Notes: generated by a model from the sequence alone, not told the origin. Shown: positions 30,100 through 39,889, counted from the first letter of the stretch. The stretch: 43,178 bases of DNA from an uncultured marine group I thaumarchaeote (GCA_902608175.1 CACLNC010000005.1:1-43178), one strand, 5' to 3'. Numbers and translations are program-made.

Positions 30100-30834
30100 T
30101 TACTTGGATTCTTTTGGATATTTCGTTTTTGCAGATTCTGTGAACTGTTTAATTTTTTCTTTGTTTAATACTTCAAATATTTTTTTGTCTGTTGTTATTT
30201 GTGCAATTTTAACACTTTCATCATCATCAATATCACTTTCACGATTAATTGCTGCTACAGCTAATGTAGATGCCTCATCTAATGACATATCACTCTTGTA
30301 TGATTTTTCTAGGAAATCTTGTATTACATCAGAATTCGCACCAATAGATATTGCATTGTATGGGATGTATGTTCCACTTGGGTCTGTAAGGAATAGGTGT
30401 GGTTTATTTTCAGTAATTCCGCCAATAATTAGTGCAACACCAAATGGTCTTACTCCAGCATACTGTGTATATTGTTGGGCTTGATCAGCTAAATGTTTTG
30501 CTACAGTTTCAACTTCAACTGGCTCATCATATACTAATCTATTACTTTGTGAGAAAAATCTTGCGTTATCGGCCTGTGATCTTGCATCTGGAATATACCC
30601 AGCCGCAACGATTCCAACATGAGTATCAATCTGAAATATCTTTTGTGCAGACTTTGAAATTTGAAGCTTTTTAGATTTCTCTTCAGCAGCAAGAATTATA
30701 CCATTTTTTGTTTTTATGCCTAAAGCAAGTGAACCTCTACGAACAGTTTCAATAGCATATTCTACCTGATATAGCCTACCATCTGGAGAAAATACTGTAA
30801 TTGCTCTATCATATCCTTGCTGTGATGGCATCAT
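30100..30834 (-). CDS. psmA: proteasome subunit alpha
   Basis: GYDRAITVFSPDGRLYQVEYAIETVRRGSLALGIK. Confidence 0.97.
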   Translation of the reverse strand: MMPSQQGYDRAITVFSPDGRLYQVEYAIETVRRGSLALGIKTKNGIILAAEEKSKKLQISKSAQKIFQIDTHVGIVAAGYIPDARSQADNARFFSQSNRLVYDEPVEVETVAKHLADQAQQYTQYAGVRPFGVALIIGGITENKPHLFLTDPSGTYIPYNAISIGANSDVIQDFLEKSYKSDMSLDEASTLAVAAINRESDIDDDESVKIAQITTDKKIFEVLNKEKIKQFTESAKTKYPKESK

Positions 30835-30890
30835 GATAGTTATCCCTGCTTTAGGCTTAATTTAAAATTACTTCATTATGATCCATAGGC

Positions 30891-31010
30891 ATGGGATTTA
30901 AAGAAAAAGCAGTAGTAATACCATTAGTTATCATATCAGCGGCTGTATTTGGATTTGCATTAATGAATACATTTTGTAATAACTCATTATTTCGTTTTAT
31001 TGGATGTTAA
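30891..31010 (+). CDS. single-TM microprotein (39 aa, MGFKEKAVVIPLVIISAAVFGFALMNTFCNNSLFRFIGC)
   Basis: Manual translation of the gap upstream of 31088; hydrophobic helix. Confidence 0.45.
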   Translation: MGFKEKAVVIPLVIISAAVFGFALMNTFCNNSLFRFIGC

Positions 31011-31087
31011 GAAATTATCAGATTTTCCTATATTGTGAAATCTAATTTATCCTGTAAATTATCTAACATGATTATAGTAATCAATTA

Positions 31088-31423
31088 TTGACTTCAAAAA
31101 TCACTGTGGAACCATTATCAACATTTTCTTCACAAGAAATCAGTGATCTAAAGAAATATTTCAAAGAAATGCCTGCATCTGAAATAATATCTGGTCTTAA
31201 ATTTGCTAGAAATAGATGGCAAGCTAAGGATGCTGGAGTTTTGAAAGTTGGAAGAAAAAGTATATTACAAAAAGAAGTTCATTCTGTTACTTCAGATCAA
31301 GCAAGGTGGAGACTAAAGAATTGGAAAATGATGATCGCAAATTATAGGAGAAGAGGTTATAGTTATCCAACAATTTCACGAATTAAAAAAATTCTGGTAG
31401 AATTAAGCGAGAAATCTAAATAA
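31088..31423 (+). CDS. hypothetical basic protein (TTG start)
   Basis: Full ORF, Lys/Arg rich. Confidence 0.6.
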   Translation: MTSKITVEPLSTFSSQEISDLKKYFKEMPASEIISGLKFARNRWQAKDAGVLKVGRKSILQKEVHSVTSDQARWRLKNWKMMIANYRRRGYSYPTISRIKKILVELSEKSK

Positions 31424-32111
31424 GAATTTTTTTTCGATCTGCTTGCGTTGAGTTTTCTGTTAATATGCTTTCAGCTGCTGATGTATGTTGATGTATACTT
31501 GATGGTGGTTCTGGCATAACAGTTCTTGCTTGTCCATCAACAATAGATTGAGCATGTTCTAGTATTGATGCTGCATCAGAACCTATTGACGTTGTTTGTG
31601 TAGATGCTAAATCACTAGACACTGATGTTTGTGACATCATTTCTTCTAATATACTAGAAACATCTTGCATAGATGAAGTAGCAGATGGCATGATATTGTT
31701 AATTGTTGGAATAATTCCTTTCATTAATGCCATGCATGGACTGAGTGTTACTACAACATCACCAAGATCAGACACTGTGTTTAATCTTAATTCTACTTGT
31801 TGCATTGAAATCTTTGCATTACTTATCATATTTTGAATTTTTCGTATTTCTGCTAATTCATTTGCGTACATTTTAGCATGAGAATTGTTATTTGATTTTT
31901 GTGCAGCAACTATTCTTTCAAATATTGCGGTATTTTTTGATTTTAATTGTGTTTCAAGATTATCAAGTTTTGTTATTTGACTTTCTAATTGTTTTTGTGC
32001 TACATCAATTTTATGTTTAAGTGGAAAATCAGGTTTAATTGAACCAACTACTTTCTGTGGCATTATAGTAGATTTCTTTATTTGATTCCATTTGTCACTA
32101 AGTTTACCCAT
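31416..32111 (-). CDS. CdvB-like (ESCRT-III/Snf7 family) cell division protein
   Basis: Basic coiled-coil N-terminus, 'AQKSNNNSHAKMYANELAEIRKIQNMISNAKISMQQVELRLNTVSDLGDV' typical of archaeal ESCRT-III. Confidence 0.88.
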   Translation of the reverse strand: MGKLSDKWNQIKKSTIMPQKVVGSIKPDFPLKHKIDVAQKQLESQITKLDNLETQLKSKNTAIFERIVAAQKSNNNSHAKMYANELAEIRKIQNMISNAKISMQQVELRLNTVSDLGDVVVTLSPCMALMKGIIPTINNIMPSATSSMQDVSSILEEMMSQTSVSSDLASTQTTSIGSDAASILEHAQSIVDGQARTVMPEPPSSIHQHTSAAESILTENSTQADRKKILI

Positions 32112-32158
32112 TGAAATGTTTCTGTAAATCTACATTTTATCAACAGACTAAAAAAAAA

Positions 32159-32174
32159 TGATCTAATTAGATCA
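32159..32174. promoter_or_regulatory. 16-bp perfect palindrome TGATCTAATTAGATCA upstream of the cdvB-like gene
   Basis: Read directly; 48 bp upstream of the start on the minus strand. Confidence 0.4.
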
Positions 32175-32208
32175 AATTTTGTTACGTACATACAAAATTC
32201 ATTCGTAA

Positions 32209-33309
32209 TTAGCCAAATGTGAATGTAAAAATTTCAAATCCTGAGCCATTTATCTTGATAATTAGTTCATGTGGCTCAGTATCATCAGAGTTTATGATAT
32301 TGTATAATCTTGGTTCAGAAACGAAAATTTTACTTTCTGTAGTTAAGTCAGAACCAGTCATATATTTAGGGATTGAATTACCATCGACAAATATTTCTAA
32401 TTCTGAATTATTTGATGCAACAATGTTTACCTGTTTTGCATTATATTTTAGCGAAATTACACCGTTCTCTGATATTAGGTTCATACTATCTTTTGCATTT
32501 TTCCATTTACCATCTAAATAAAAATAATTCTGTCTTGTTTCTTCTGGGATTTTATAATTAACTATCATCTCTGGATTGAATCCATTTTCATTTCCTATTT
32601 GGCTTCTTCCACTTGCAAATTTGTAACCAAAATAAAGTTCTGGGGTTCTAAACGTGGAGTGCTCAAATTCATTTAATTCTGTTAATTTTAAAGAACTACT
32701 TGTAGTACCAAGTGATTCTGATCGCTCCACCAGTAATTTTTGAATGATTTGTTCTGTCTCTTTGTATGAGCCCTCACCTATGTGATCATATCTGATATAA
32801 CCATCATGATCAGCTATATACTTTCTTGGCCAGTATCTATTTTCAAACGCATTCCAAATATCTTTTTCATTATCCAAAATAACAGGATAATTAATATCAA
32901 ATTTTTCTACAGCGTATAATACATTATCTTTATTTTTTTCAAATTCAAATTCAGGTGTATGTATTCCAATAATTACTAATCCTTTATCGCTATATTTTTC
33001 ATCCCAGTCTACAATATATGGTAATGTTCTAATACAATTAATGCAACTGTATGTCCATATATCATATAACACAACCTTTCCCTCTATGATATCTTCAAGT
33101 TCATTCTTTTCTATGTTAATGTATTCTGTTCCACCAAATAATTTTGGTGCTTTATTCAATTGTGATTTGTTATAGATTTCTATGGTACTAGTTGTATTAG
33201 ATGCTAGATCTATGTTATTGTAATAAATTGATATTGTAATTATACCAATTGTAATTATTATTACACATGCAATCGCGGTTTTAATCTCAGTTTTCATTTC
33301 ACATGTCAA
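32209..33309 (-). CDS. TlpA/DipZ C-terminal-like thioredoxin-fold protein
   Basis: VVLYDIWTYSCINCIRTLPYIVDWDEKYSDKGLVIIGIHTPEFEFEK. Confidence 0.87.
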   Translation of the reverse strand: MTCEMKTEIKTAIACVIIITIGIITISIYYNNIDLASNTTSTIEIYNKSQLNKAPKLFGGTEYINIEKNELEDIIEGKVVLYDIWTYSCINCIRTLPYIVDWDEKYSDKGLVIIGIHTPEFEFEKNKDNVLYAVEKFDINYPVILDNEKDIWNAFENRYWPRKYIADHDGYIRYDHIGEGSYKETEQIIQKLLVERSESLGTTSSSLKLTELNEFEHSTFRTPELYFGYKFASGRSQIGNENGFNPEMIVNYKIPEETRQNYFYLDGKWKNAKDSMNLISENGVISLKYNAKQVNIVASNNSELEIFVDGNSIPKYMTGSDLTTESKIFVSEPRLYNIINSDDTEPHELIIKINGSGFEIFTFTFG

Positions 33310-34033
33310 GGATTAAGTTGTTTAAAAGTGGAAAACTTGCTATAATCGCTAACTGATTAGTAAATACTAAAAGGCCTAAAATGATAATAAACGAGCCTAA
33401 AATTATTGTATAATATCTCAAATGCTTACTAATTCTTCTAACAAAATTATTAGCTTGTGTAATGAATATACCCATAACGATGAATGGGATACCAATTCCA
33501 ATTGAATATGCAAGAAGTAGATTGAATGCCGCTCCTGGTGTTATAGAAGCTAAAGTTAGTATTGAACCTAGAATAGGACCTACGCATGGCGTCCATCCTG
33601 CCGCAAACGCAAGACCAAAAATAAAAGATAATGGAAAACTTGTACCTGTGCGTGATGGAAAAATCTTCTTTTCAAAATTTAATTTACGAATTTTTGAACT
33701 GGATACCATAAATATGCCAAATGATATTATAATTATTCCACCAATTTGATTAAAACTTGAAATTAACTCATTTGCAGATGAAGTGTATACTGAATTAATT
33801 GCAACACCTAATGCGGAAAAAACTATTGAAAATCCAAGAACAAAGAATATTGTATTTAAAATCACATTAGTCTTGTTTATTGAAACCGTTCGTGTTCTTT
33901 CTGACCGTGTTAAATCAGAGATTGTGGTTCCAGAAATATATGCTAAGAACGCTGGAATCATAGGTAGTATACATGGAGCAAAAAATGATCCAATACCAGC
34001 TAAAACCGCAACAAAAATTGTAATCTCAGACAT
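33299..34033 (-). CDS. ccdA: CcdA/DsbD-like cytochrome c biogenesis membrane protein
   Basis: GIGSFFAPCILPMIPAFLAYISG; FGLAFAAGWTPCVGPILGSILTLA. Confidence 0.92.
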   Translation of the reverse strand: MSEITIFVAVLAGIGSFFAPCILPMIPAFLAYISGTTISDLTRSERTRTVSINKTNVILNTIFFVLGFSIVFSALGVAINSVYTSSANELISSFNQIGGIIIISFGIFMVSSSKIRKLNFEKKIFPSRTGTSFPLSFIFGLAFAAGWTPCVGPILGSILTLASITPGAAFNLLLAYSIGIGIPFIVMGIFITQANNFVRRISKHLRYYTIILGSFIIILGLLVFTNQLAIIASFPLLNNLILDM

Positions 34034-34110
34034 CTGTTAATTTTATGATTATACTAATTTATTACTAAATGATGCTATTACTTTTTAACTGAGAATATTT
34101 TTTAAAAAAC

Positions 34111-34215
34111 ATGAACAAGCGATTTATTGCAGTTGGAATTTTATTAGGAATTGCTGTAGGATTTGCTGTTGTTATGGGCTCACCAATGTTTGGCGGTTAT
34201 GATATAGCGCGTTAA
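34111..34215 (+). CDS. single-TM microprotein (34 aa, MNKRFIAVGILLGIAVGFAVVMGSPMFGGYDIAR)
   Basis: Manual translation; hydrophobic helix; ends next to the convergent bioF. Confidence 0.5.
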   Translation: MNKRFIAVGILLGIAVGFAVVMGSPMFGGYDIAR

Positions 34216-35343
34216 TCATATAACATTAAATTTTTTTAGTGATTTTTCTAATATTGTAAGACAAGAAAGGATTTGTTTCTTTTCAAGTTTAGCAGTAAGT
34301 GACATTCTAATTCTTGCTTGGTCTTTTGGAACTGTTGGGTATCTAATTGCTTGAGCAAATATACCATTTTTAAATAAATAATTTGAAAAGCTTACTGCAT
34401 CTTTTTCTTTACCAACAATGATTGGTATGATATGACTTTTTGATTTTATATCCAAACCAATTTCATGTAATCCATCATGAAAAGTCTTAATATTTTTCAA
34501 AAGTTTTTTTCTATTTTTCTCTCTATCTGATTCAAATCGTTGTATTGTGATATCAACTATTGGGGCTGGTAGCGCTGATGTATAAATGAAAGATTTAGCC
34601 TTGTTTACAGTTAATTCAATAATATTTTTCTGTCCAGCAATATATCCACCAAAACTTCCTAGACCCTTACTAAGACTACTAACATACACATCAATTTTTT
34701 TTGAAACACCAAAATGATTTGGTGTGCCTTTTCCATCACTGCCAAAAACAAAATCACCATGTGCATCATCAAGAATTAGTATTGCATCATTTGATTCTGC
34801 AATTTTTGCAATATTTTTTAAATCAGCAAAATCACCATCCATACTAAAAACACCTTCAGTTATAATGAATTTACGACCATTTTTTTTCCTTAATTTACTT
34901 TCTAAATCTGATAGGTCATTATGTTTGTAAACAATAGTTTTACCATTTGACATCATACATGCATCAATGATACTTGCGTGATTTAGCTTATCACTAAGTA
35001 CAATATCATTTTTTTGAATAAGTGTAGTAATCACTCCAATATTTGCCATATATCCAGTTGGAAAAATAAGTGATTCATGCTGTGATTTATGTTTTGCAAG
35101 TTCTTTTTCTAGTACTTGAAATGATTCATCATTACCAGAGACTAATCTTGAGCTTGATTGAAAATTTTTAGACGATTTTTGTGATGACAATCCCAAGTAA
35201 TCATTTGATGAAAAATTCAGCAGTGATTTTTTATTAATAATTATATGTGAATTCTTAATTTTTGAATTTTTTAATTGCCTATAGAGATTTTGCTCTTTTA
35301 TTGATTCTAATTTAGAATTAACAAAATCAAGTTTATGCTTCAA
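34216..35343 (-). CDS. bioF: 8-amino-7-oxononanoate synthase
   Basis: LLNFSSNDYLGLSSQ; IDVYVSSLSKGLGSFGGYIAG PLP Lys motif; next to bioB. Confidence 0.93.
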   Translation of the reverse strand: MKHKLDFVNSKLESIKEQNLYRQLKNSKIKNSHIIINKKSLLNFSSNDYLGLSSQKSSKNFQSSSRLVSGNDESFQVLEKELAKHKSQHESLIFPTGYMANIGVITTLIQKNDIVLSDKLNHASIIDACMMSNGKTIVYKHNDLSDLESKLRKKNGRKFIITEGVFSMDGDFADLKNIAKIAESNDAILILDDAHGDFVFGSDGKGTPNHFGVSKKIDVYVSSLSKGLGSFGGYIAGQKNIIELTVNKAKSFIYTSALPAPIVDITIQRFESDREKNRKKLLKNIKTFHDGLHEIGLDIKSKSHIIPIIVGKEKDAVSFSNYLFKNGIFAQAIRYPTVPKDQARIRMSLTAKLEKKQILSCLTILEKSLKKFNVI

Positions 35344-36313
35344 GATTTATCTCATTAATCATCTTTTTGTCCTTTTCAACTGGATTTCCACCCATTGTTA
35401 AATATCCAGCACTAATGATACCATTTGCACCACTAAGAAGAAGTTTTTGTCCATCATCATCAAGATTTAATTCACGACCACCTGAAATTTTAATTATTGA
35501 ATTTGGTAAAAGGAATCTTATTGTAGCAAATACTCTGATAATTTCTTGAAGTTCTAGTTTACTTTGAAGTTCCAGTGGGGTTCCTGGCATTGGGACAAGC
35601 ATGTTTACTGTTACTTCTTCTGGTTCAAGATCAGCAATTTCTAAAATTAATTCTTCACGCTGTTTTCTAGTTTCGCCAATACCAATAATTCCACCAGTAC
35701 AAAGCTCTAGACCAGCATTTCTAGCAATGTGTAATGTGTTTAATCTATCATCGTATGTATGGGTTGTACAAATTTCTGTGAATTTACTACGTGAAGCTTC
35801 TAGATTGTGATTGTATCTTTTTACACCTAATTCCTTCAGTTTTTTTGCTTGTTGATGTGTTAAAAATCCTAAACTACATTCAATAGAGATGCTAACAGAT
35901 TTATTAATCTCGGAAATTATCTTACAAACTTTGTCAAAATCTAATTTTGATGGTTCTCTCCATGCTGCAACTAAACAAAATGATTCAGCGCCATCATTTT
36001 TCGCCTTTTTTGCTTGTTTAACAATTTCAGCTGGTTCTGGAAGCTGATAATCGTCTATTTTTGTATTAAAAAACGCAGACTGTGAGCAGAATGAGCAATC
36101 CTCACTACAATAATTTTTTTTAATATTCGTTAATTCCTCAACATCAACTTTAGAACCATGAAAATGTCTGGTTATAGAATTAGCAGCAGATGTTAATTCA
36201 TCTAAGAATGATTTTTCAATGTTAAACAGTTCTCTAGCGTCGTTTTTAGAAATTTTTTTACCAATAATTATATTATTTTGGCACTCTGAAATTAATTTCT
36301 TATAATCATGCAT
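35333..36313 (-). CDS. bioB: biotin synthase
   Basis: NYCSEDCSFCSQS radical SAM motif; YNHNLEASRSKFTEICTTHTYDDRL; GGIIGIGETRKQRE. Confidence 0.96.
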   Translation of the reverse strand: MHDYKKLISECQNNIIIGKKISKNDARELFNIEKSFLDELTSAANSITRHFHGSKVDVEELTNIKKNYCSEDCSFCSQSAFFNTKIDDYQLPEPAEIVKQAKKAKNDGAESFCLVAAWREPSKLDFDKVCKIISEINKSVSISIECSLGFLTHQQAKKLKELGVKRYNHNLEASRSKFTEICTTHTYDDRLNTLHIARNAGLELCTGGIIGIGETRKQREELILEIADLEPEEVTVNMLVPMPGTPLELQSKLELQEIIRVFATIRFLLPNSIIKISGGRELNLDDDGQKLLLSGANGIISAGYLTMGGNPVEKDKKMINEINLEA

Positions 36314-36344
36314 GTTTTTTTCTGAATTTTATATCTAATTAAGC

Positions 36345-36374
36345 GTTAACCACTGAATTGTTTGAAGTTAACCA
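36345..36374. promoter_or_regulatory. direct repeat of GTTAACCA in the divergent bioB/bioA intergenic region, candidate operator
   Basis: GTTAACCA at 36345-36352 and 36367-36374, 22 bp apart. Confidence 0.4.
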
Positions 36375-36402
36375 TTAATTATAGTAATAAACTGTTTGAA
36401 TA

Positions 36403-37725
36403 TTGAAAAAAAATAGTCAACTTTGGCATCCGAACACACAGATGTCAGAATGGTCAGATTTTACTACAATTGTACGTGGTAAAGGAATGTGGCTGATTGA
36501 TGATCACGGTACAAAATACTTGGATGGTGTTGCAAGTATGTGGTGTAATGTTTGGGGTCACTCAAGGAAGGAATTAGTCAACGCAATAATCAAACAGACA
36601 AAAAAGTTGCAGCATTCTCCGTTGTTCAATTTTACAAATGAATCATCTGAGATTCTATCAAAGAAATTAATAGATATTTGTCCTGGAATGAGTTCAGTTT
36701 TTTTTACAGATAATGGTTCAACTGCGATGGAGGTTTCAATTAAAATTGCATTACAGTATTGGAAGAATATTGGATTAGAAAATAAAACAAAAATTGCAAC
36801 ATTAAAAAATGGATACCACGGTGATACATTCGGTGCAATGTCAGTAGGATATGTACCAGAATTTTTCTCAAAATTTAAATCAAAACTGTTTCAGACAATT
36901 CAATTTGAGGCACCAAATCCGTATCATTCACCAAAAAACTTGTCAATAAAAGAATTTGAGGATAAATGTATAGAAAATATAGAAAATAGATTTTCATCTG
37001 ATGATTCTATTGCGGCATTTGTTATGGAAAGTGGTGCACAAGTTGCAGGTGGTGTTATAATTTATCCACCAAATTTTCAAAAAAGAATCAATTCCTTATG
37101 TAAAAAACACAATGTGTTATTTGTATTAGATGAAATTGCAACAGGTTTTGGCCGTCTTGGTTCAATGATTGAATATGAAAAACAAAATTGTAAACCAGAC
37201 ATTGTTTCATATGGAAAAATGTTAACTGGTGGTTATCTTACATTAGCCGCAACATTAACTACAAAAAATATATCAAATTCATTCTTAGGCAGTTTTAATG
37301 AAATGAAACATTTGTTTCATGGTCATACATATACAGGCAACCCAATCTCAACTTCATTAGCATTAAAAAATCTCCAATTATATGAAGAGAAAAAATTAAT
37401 TAAAAAAATACAAAAAACATCAAGAGTTTTTATTAATAGGAAAAAGGAGCTATCTAATTTAGATCTAGTTGGTGATGTACGATACAAGGGCATGTTAATG
37501 GGTATTGAATTAGTTTCTGATAAAAATAAAAAAACACCAATACAAACTAAAAAATCAATTAATAATGTTATTTTTGAAGAAGGAAAAAAACATAATGTGT
37601 TTTTTAGAACACTTGGGAATATAATCATGTTAGTCCCTCCACTAGCAATATCCGAAAAGGAATTAAATTTTTTAATTGATGGAACAATAAAAACAATCAA
37701 AGGGATATCGAAGAAAATAATATGA
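36403..37725 (+). CDS. bioA: adenosylmethionine-8-amino-7-oxononanoate aminotransferase (TTG start)
   Basis: LWHPNTQMSEW; FFTDNGSTAMEVSIKIALQYW; LFHGHTYTGNPISTSLAL. Confidence 0.96.
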   Translation: MKKNSQLWHPNTQMSEWSDFTTIVRGKGMWLIDDHGTKYLDGVASMWCNVWGHSRKELVNAIIKQTKKLQHSPLFNFTNESSEILSKKLIDICPGMSSVFFTDNGSTAMEVSIKIALQYWKNIGLENKTKIATLKNGYHGDTFGAMSVGYVPEFFSKFKSKLFQTIQFEAPNPYHSPKNLSIKEFEDKCIENIENRFSSDDSIAAFVMESGAQVAGGVIIYPPNFQKRINSLCKKHNVLFVLDEIATGFGRLGSMIEYEKQNCKPDIVSYGKMLTGGYLTLAATLTTKNISNSFLGSFNEMKHLFHGHTYTGNPISTSLALKNLQLYEEKKLIKKIQKTSRVFINRKKELSNLDLVGDVRYKGMLMGIELVSDKNKKTPIQTKKSINNVIFEEGKKHNVFFRTLGNIIMLVPPLAISEKELNFLIDGTIKTIKGISKKII

Positions 37726-38405
37726 AATCATTATTTATTGCTGGAACAGATACTGATGTTGGAAAAACATGTGTTACCGCCGCATTGATTACAATGATCA
37801 AAAAATTGGAAAAGAATGTTGGTTTTATGAAACCATTTGCTACAGGTCATAAACAAAATAGTGAATTCAAATCTAGTGATGTAGAATCATTAGCTTCTAT
37901 ATCACAAATCAATGATCCTGAAGAATTATTGAATCCATATTTTTTCTCAATTCCTGCATCGCCTTTTACCGCCGCAAAAAAATTAAATATTGACATCAAA
38001 CTTTCGGTGATTCATTCTGCATACAGAAAGCTTCTTTCTATGCATGATTGTATGATAGTTGAAGGAATTGGCGGTGTTATGACACCAATAAAGAGTGATT
38101 ATACAGTATGTAATTTGATCAAAGAACTTAACTTAGGTACAATAATTGTTTGTGATTCAAAGATTGGTACTGTTAATCATACATTAATGACATGTAAAAT
38201 GTGTGAATTATATAAAATACCAATAATTGGAATAATCATTAATTCAGTTACAAAAAATGGGTATGATCTAATTGAATTAAAAAATAATCTTGAAGAATTA
38301 ACTGGTTTACCAGTTTTGGGTTCAATCCAACATATGGACAATTTTCAACTTCAAAAATTCATTGAGATTTTTTCTCAAAATATAGAATTAGAAAAATTTC
38401 TTTAA
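37722..38405 (+). CDS. bioD: dethiobiotin synthetase
   Basis: FIAGTDTDVGKTCVTAALI; FMKPFATG; VEGIGGVMTPI. Confidence 0.96.
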   Translation: MKSLFIAGTDTDVGKTCVTAALITMIKKLEKNVGFMKPFATGHKQNSEFKSSDVESLASISQINDPEELLNPYFFSIPASPFTAAKKLNIDIKLSVIHSAYRKLLSMHDCMIVEGIGGVMTPIKSDYTVCNLIKELNLGTIIVCDSKIGTVNHTLMTCKMCELYKIPIIGIIINSVTKNGYDLIELKNNLEELTGLPVLGSIQHMDNFQLQKFIEIFSQNIELEKFL

Positions 38406-39809
38406 TTATTCAGCAAATCTATATCTTCGCTCGCCACGACTTTCAGGTTTTGTACCAATATCAACCAAGATGAATTCTTTTTGAGCATTGAGAAGCGGTT
38501 GATCAGGAGTTAATTTATTCTCATGAATCTGTTCATATTCATCAAGTGAGAGTTTCTTTCTTTGACCTAATTCTACCTCAATATTCATATCTTTTACTGC
38601 TTCCTTGTATTCTGGCATAATTACACCACTGAATACCATTGCACTACTACCACTACCGTATGATGCAAATCCAAACCTTTTTCCTTCTAAATCAACGCCT
38701 TTTTGGAATTCAAATTCCAACGTACTTCTAAAACCAAGATATAGTGATGCTGTGTATAAGTTTCCAATCATCCTTGATGCTAGCAATGAACTTGCAACTT
38801 TTGATTCATAAACATCTTGATACTCTTCAGTTTTTGCAAATCTTTTTGTAAACTCCGCATCTTTTTGCATAAATTCTGTATCTGCTAATACCGATTCAAT
38901 TGTTCCGCGGGGATCTTTTGGAACAGGTTCATCCATTCCAACACTTTGTATAATTTTTGTCCATCTTGGTGTTTTTCTCCATTCATGTCTAACTAAGTAT
39001 GCTAATGCTTTCTTTCCCATATTACTATAAGGAAGATGCATGTTTATGTAATCGATATAATCTAGGATAGTTTCACCATCTTTTGGTTTAATTAAATTAG
39101 TTGCAACTGCTTTTCTTTCATAATCAACTAATGCATTTTTTACCTGAATCAAATAAAGCATATTAGAATATTGACCATGAACAATTGGTGTTTCTTTTCC
39201 AAATGGTCTATAGAAATCATATTCATTTTTTATTGATGTAGATGTAACTTTAGGATCAAACTCTAATAATCTTGGTGAATCATTAAGAAGCATTGCAACA
39301 GCACCAGCACCTTGTGTAACCTCACCACTAGAACCTAAATCATACTTTGCAATATCTGATACAACAACTAGTGCGTGTTTTCCTTCTGATTCACCAGCTC
39401 TAATCCAATTTGAATTATCATATAATGCATATGAACCACTAACACATGCAAATTTACATTCAATTCCACCACAGTGTTGAAAGGAACCAGAACCATAAAC
39501 TTGCTCTAGCATTCCAATTACATACGAATTCATCGCCTTGGATTCATCAAGTGCTGATTCGGTTGCAACATAAAGACGACCAATGTCTTCTGGTGATAAC
39601 TTATTTTTTTGCATTACTTGTAAACATGCATTTGCAGCTAAACATGCAGGATCTTGATTAGCATCAACGATCGCCATTTGTTCGATACCAAGTCCACGTT
39701 GTAATTTTGCAGCATCAATACCTCTAGCATTAGCAAAATCTTCTGCGTCAACATATAATCTTGGAACATAAAGTGATAGATCATCTATTCCTACTGCCAT
39801 CAGCCACAC
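38406..39809 (-). CDS. hydroxymethylglutaryl-CoA synthase
   Basis: MAVGIDDLSLYVPRLYVDAEDFANARGIDAAKLQRGLGIEQMAI; CKFACVSGSYALYD; FASYGSGSSAMVFSG. Confidence 0.92.
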   Translation of the reverse strand: MWLMAVGIDDLSLYVPRLYVDAEDFANARGIDAAKLQRGLGIEQMAIVDANQDPACLAANACLQVMQKNKLSPEDIGRLYVATESALDESKAMNSYVIGMLEQVYGSGSFQHCGGIECKFACVSGSYALYDNSNWIRAGESEGKHALVVVSDIAKYDLGSSGEVTQGAGAVAMLLNDSPRLLEFDPKVTSTSIKNEYDFYRPFGKETPIVHGQYSNMLYLIQVKNALVDYERKAVATNLIKPKDGETILDYIDYINMHLPYSNMGKKALAYLVRHEWRKTPRWTKIIQSVGMDEPVPKDPRGTIESVLADTEFMQKDAEFTKRFAKTEEYQDVYESKVASSLLASRMIGNLYTASLYLGFRSTLEFEFQKGVDLEGKRFGFASYGSGSSAMVFSGVIMPEYKEAVKDMNIEVELGQRKKLSLDEYEQIHENKLTPDQPLLNAQKEFILVDIGTKPESRGERRYRFAE

Positions 39810-39889
39810 ATTCCAATTTGATAATATAAGGTTTTAACAGTGAATTATACACCAAAGTTGCTAATTTTCTTTACCTAGTGAACGATAAT

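Noticed and set aside
34216-35343. 2-amino-3-ketobutyrate CoA ligase (Kbl) instead of BioF
   Set aside because: Same fold family, but the overlap with bioB and the adjacent bioA/bioD favour BioF.
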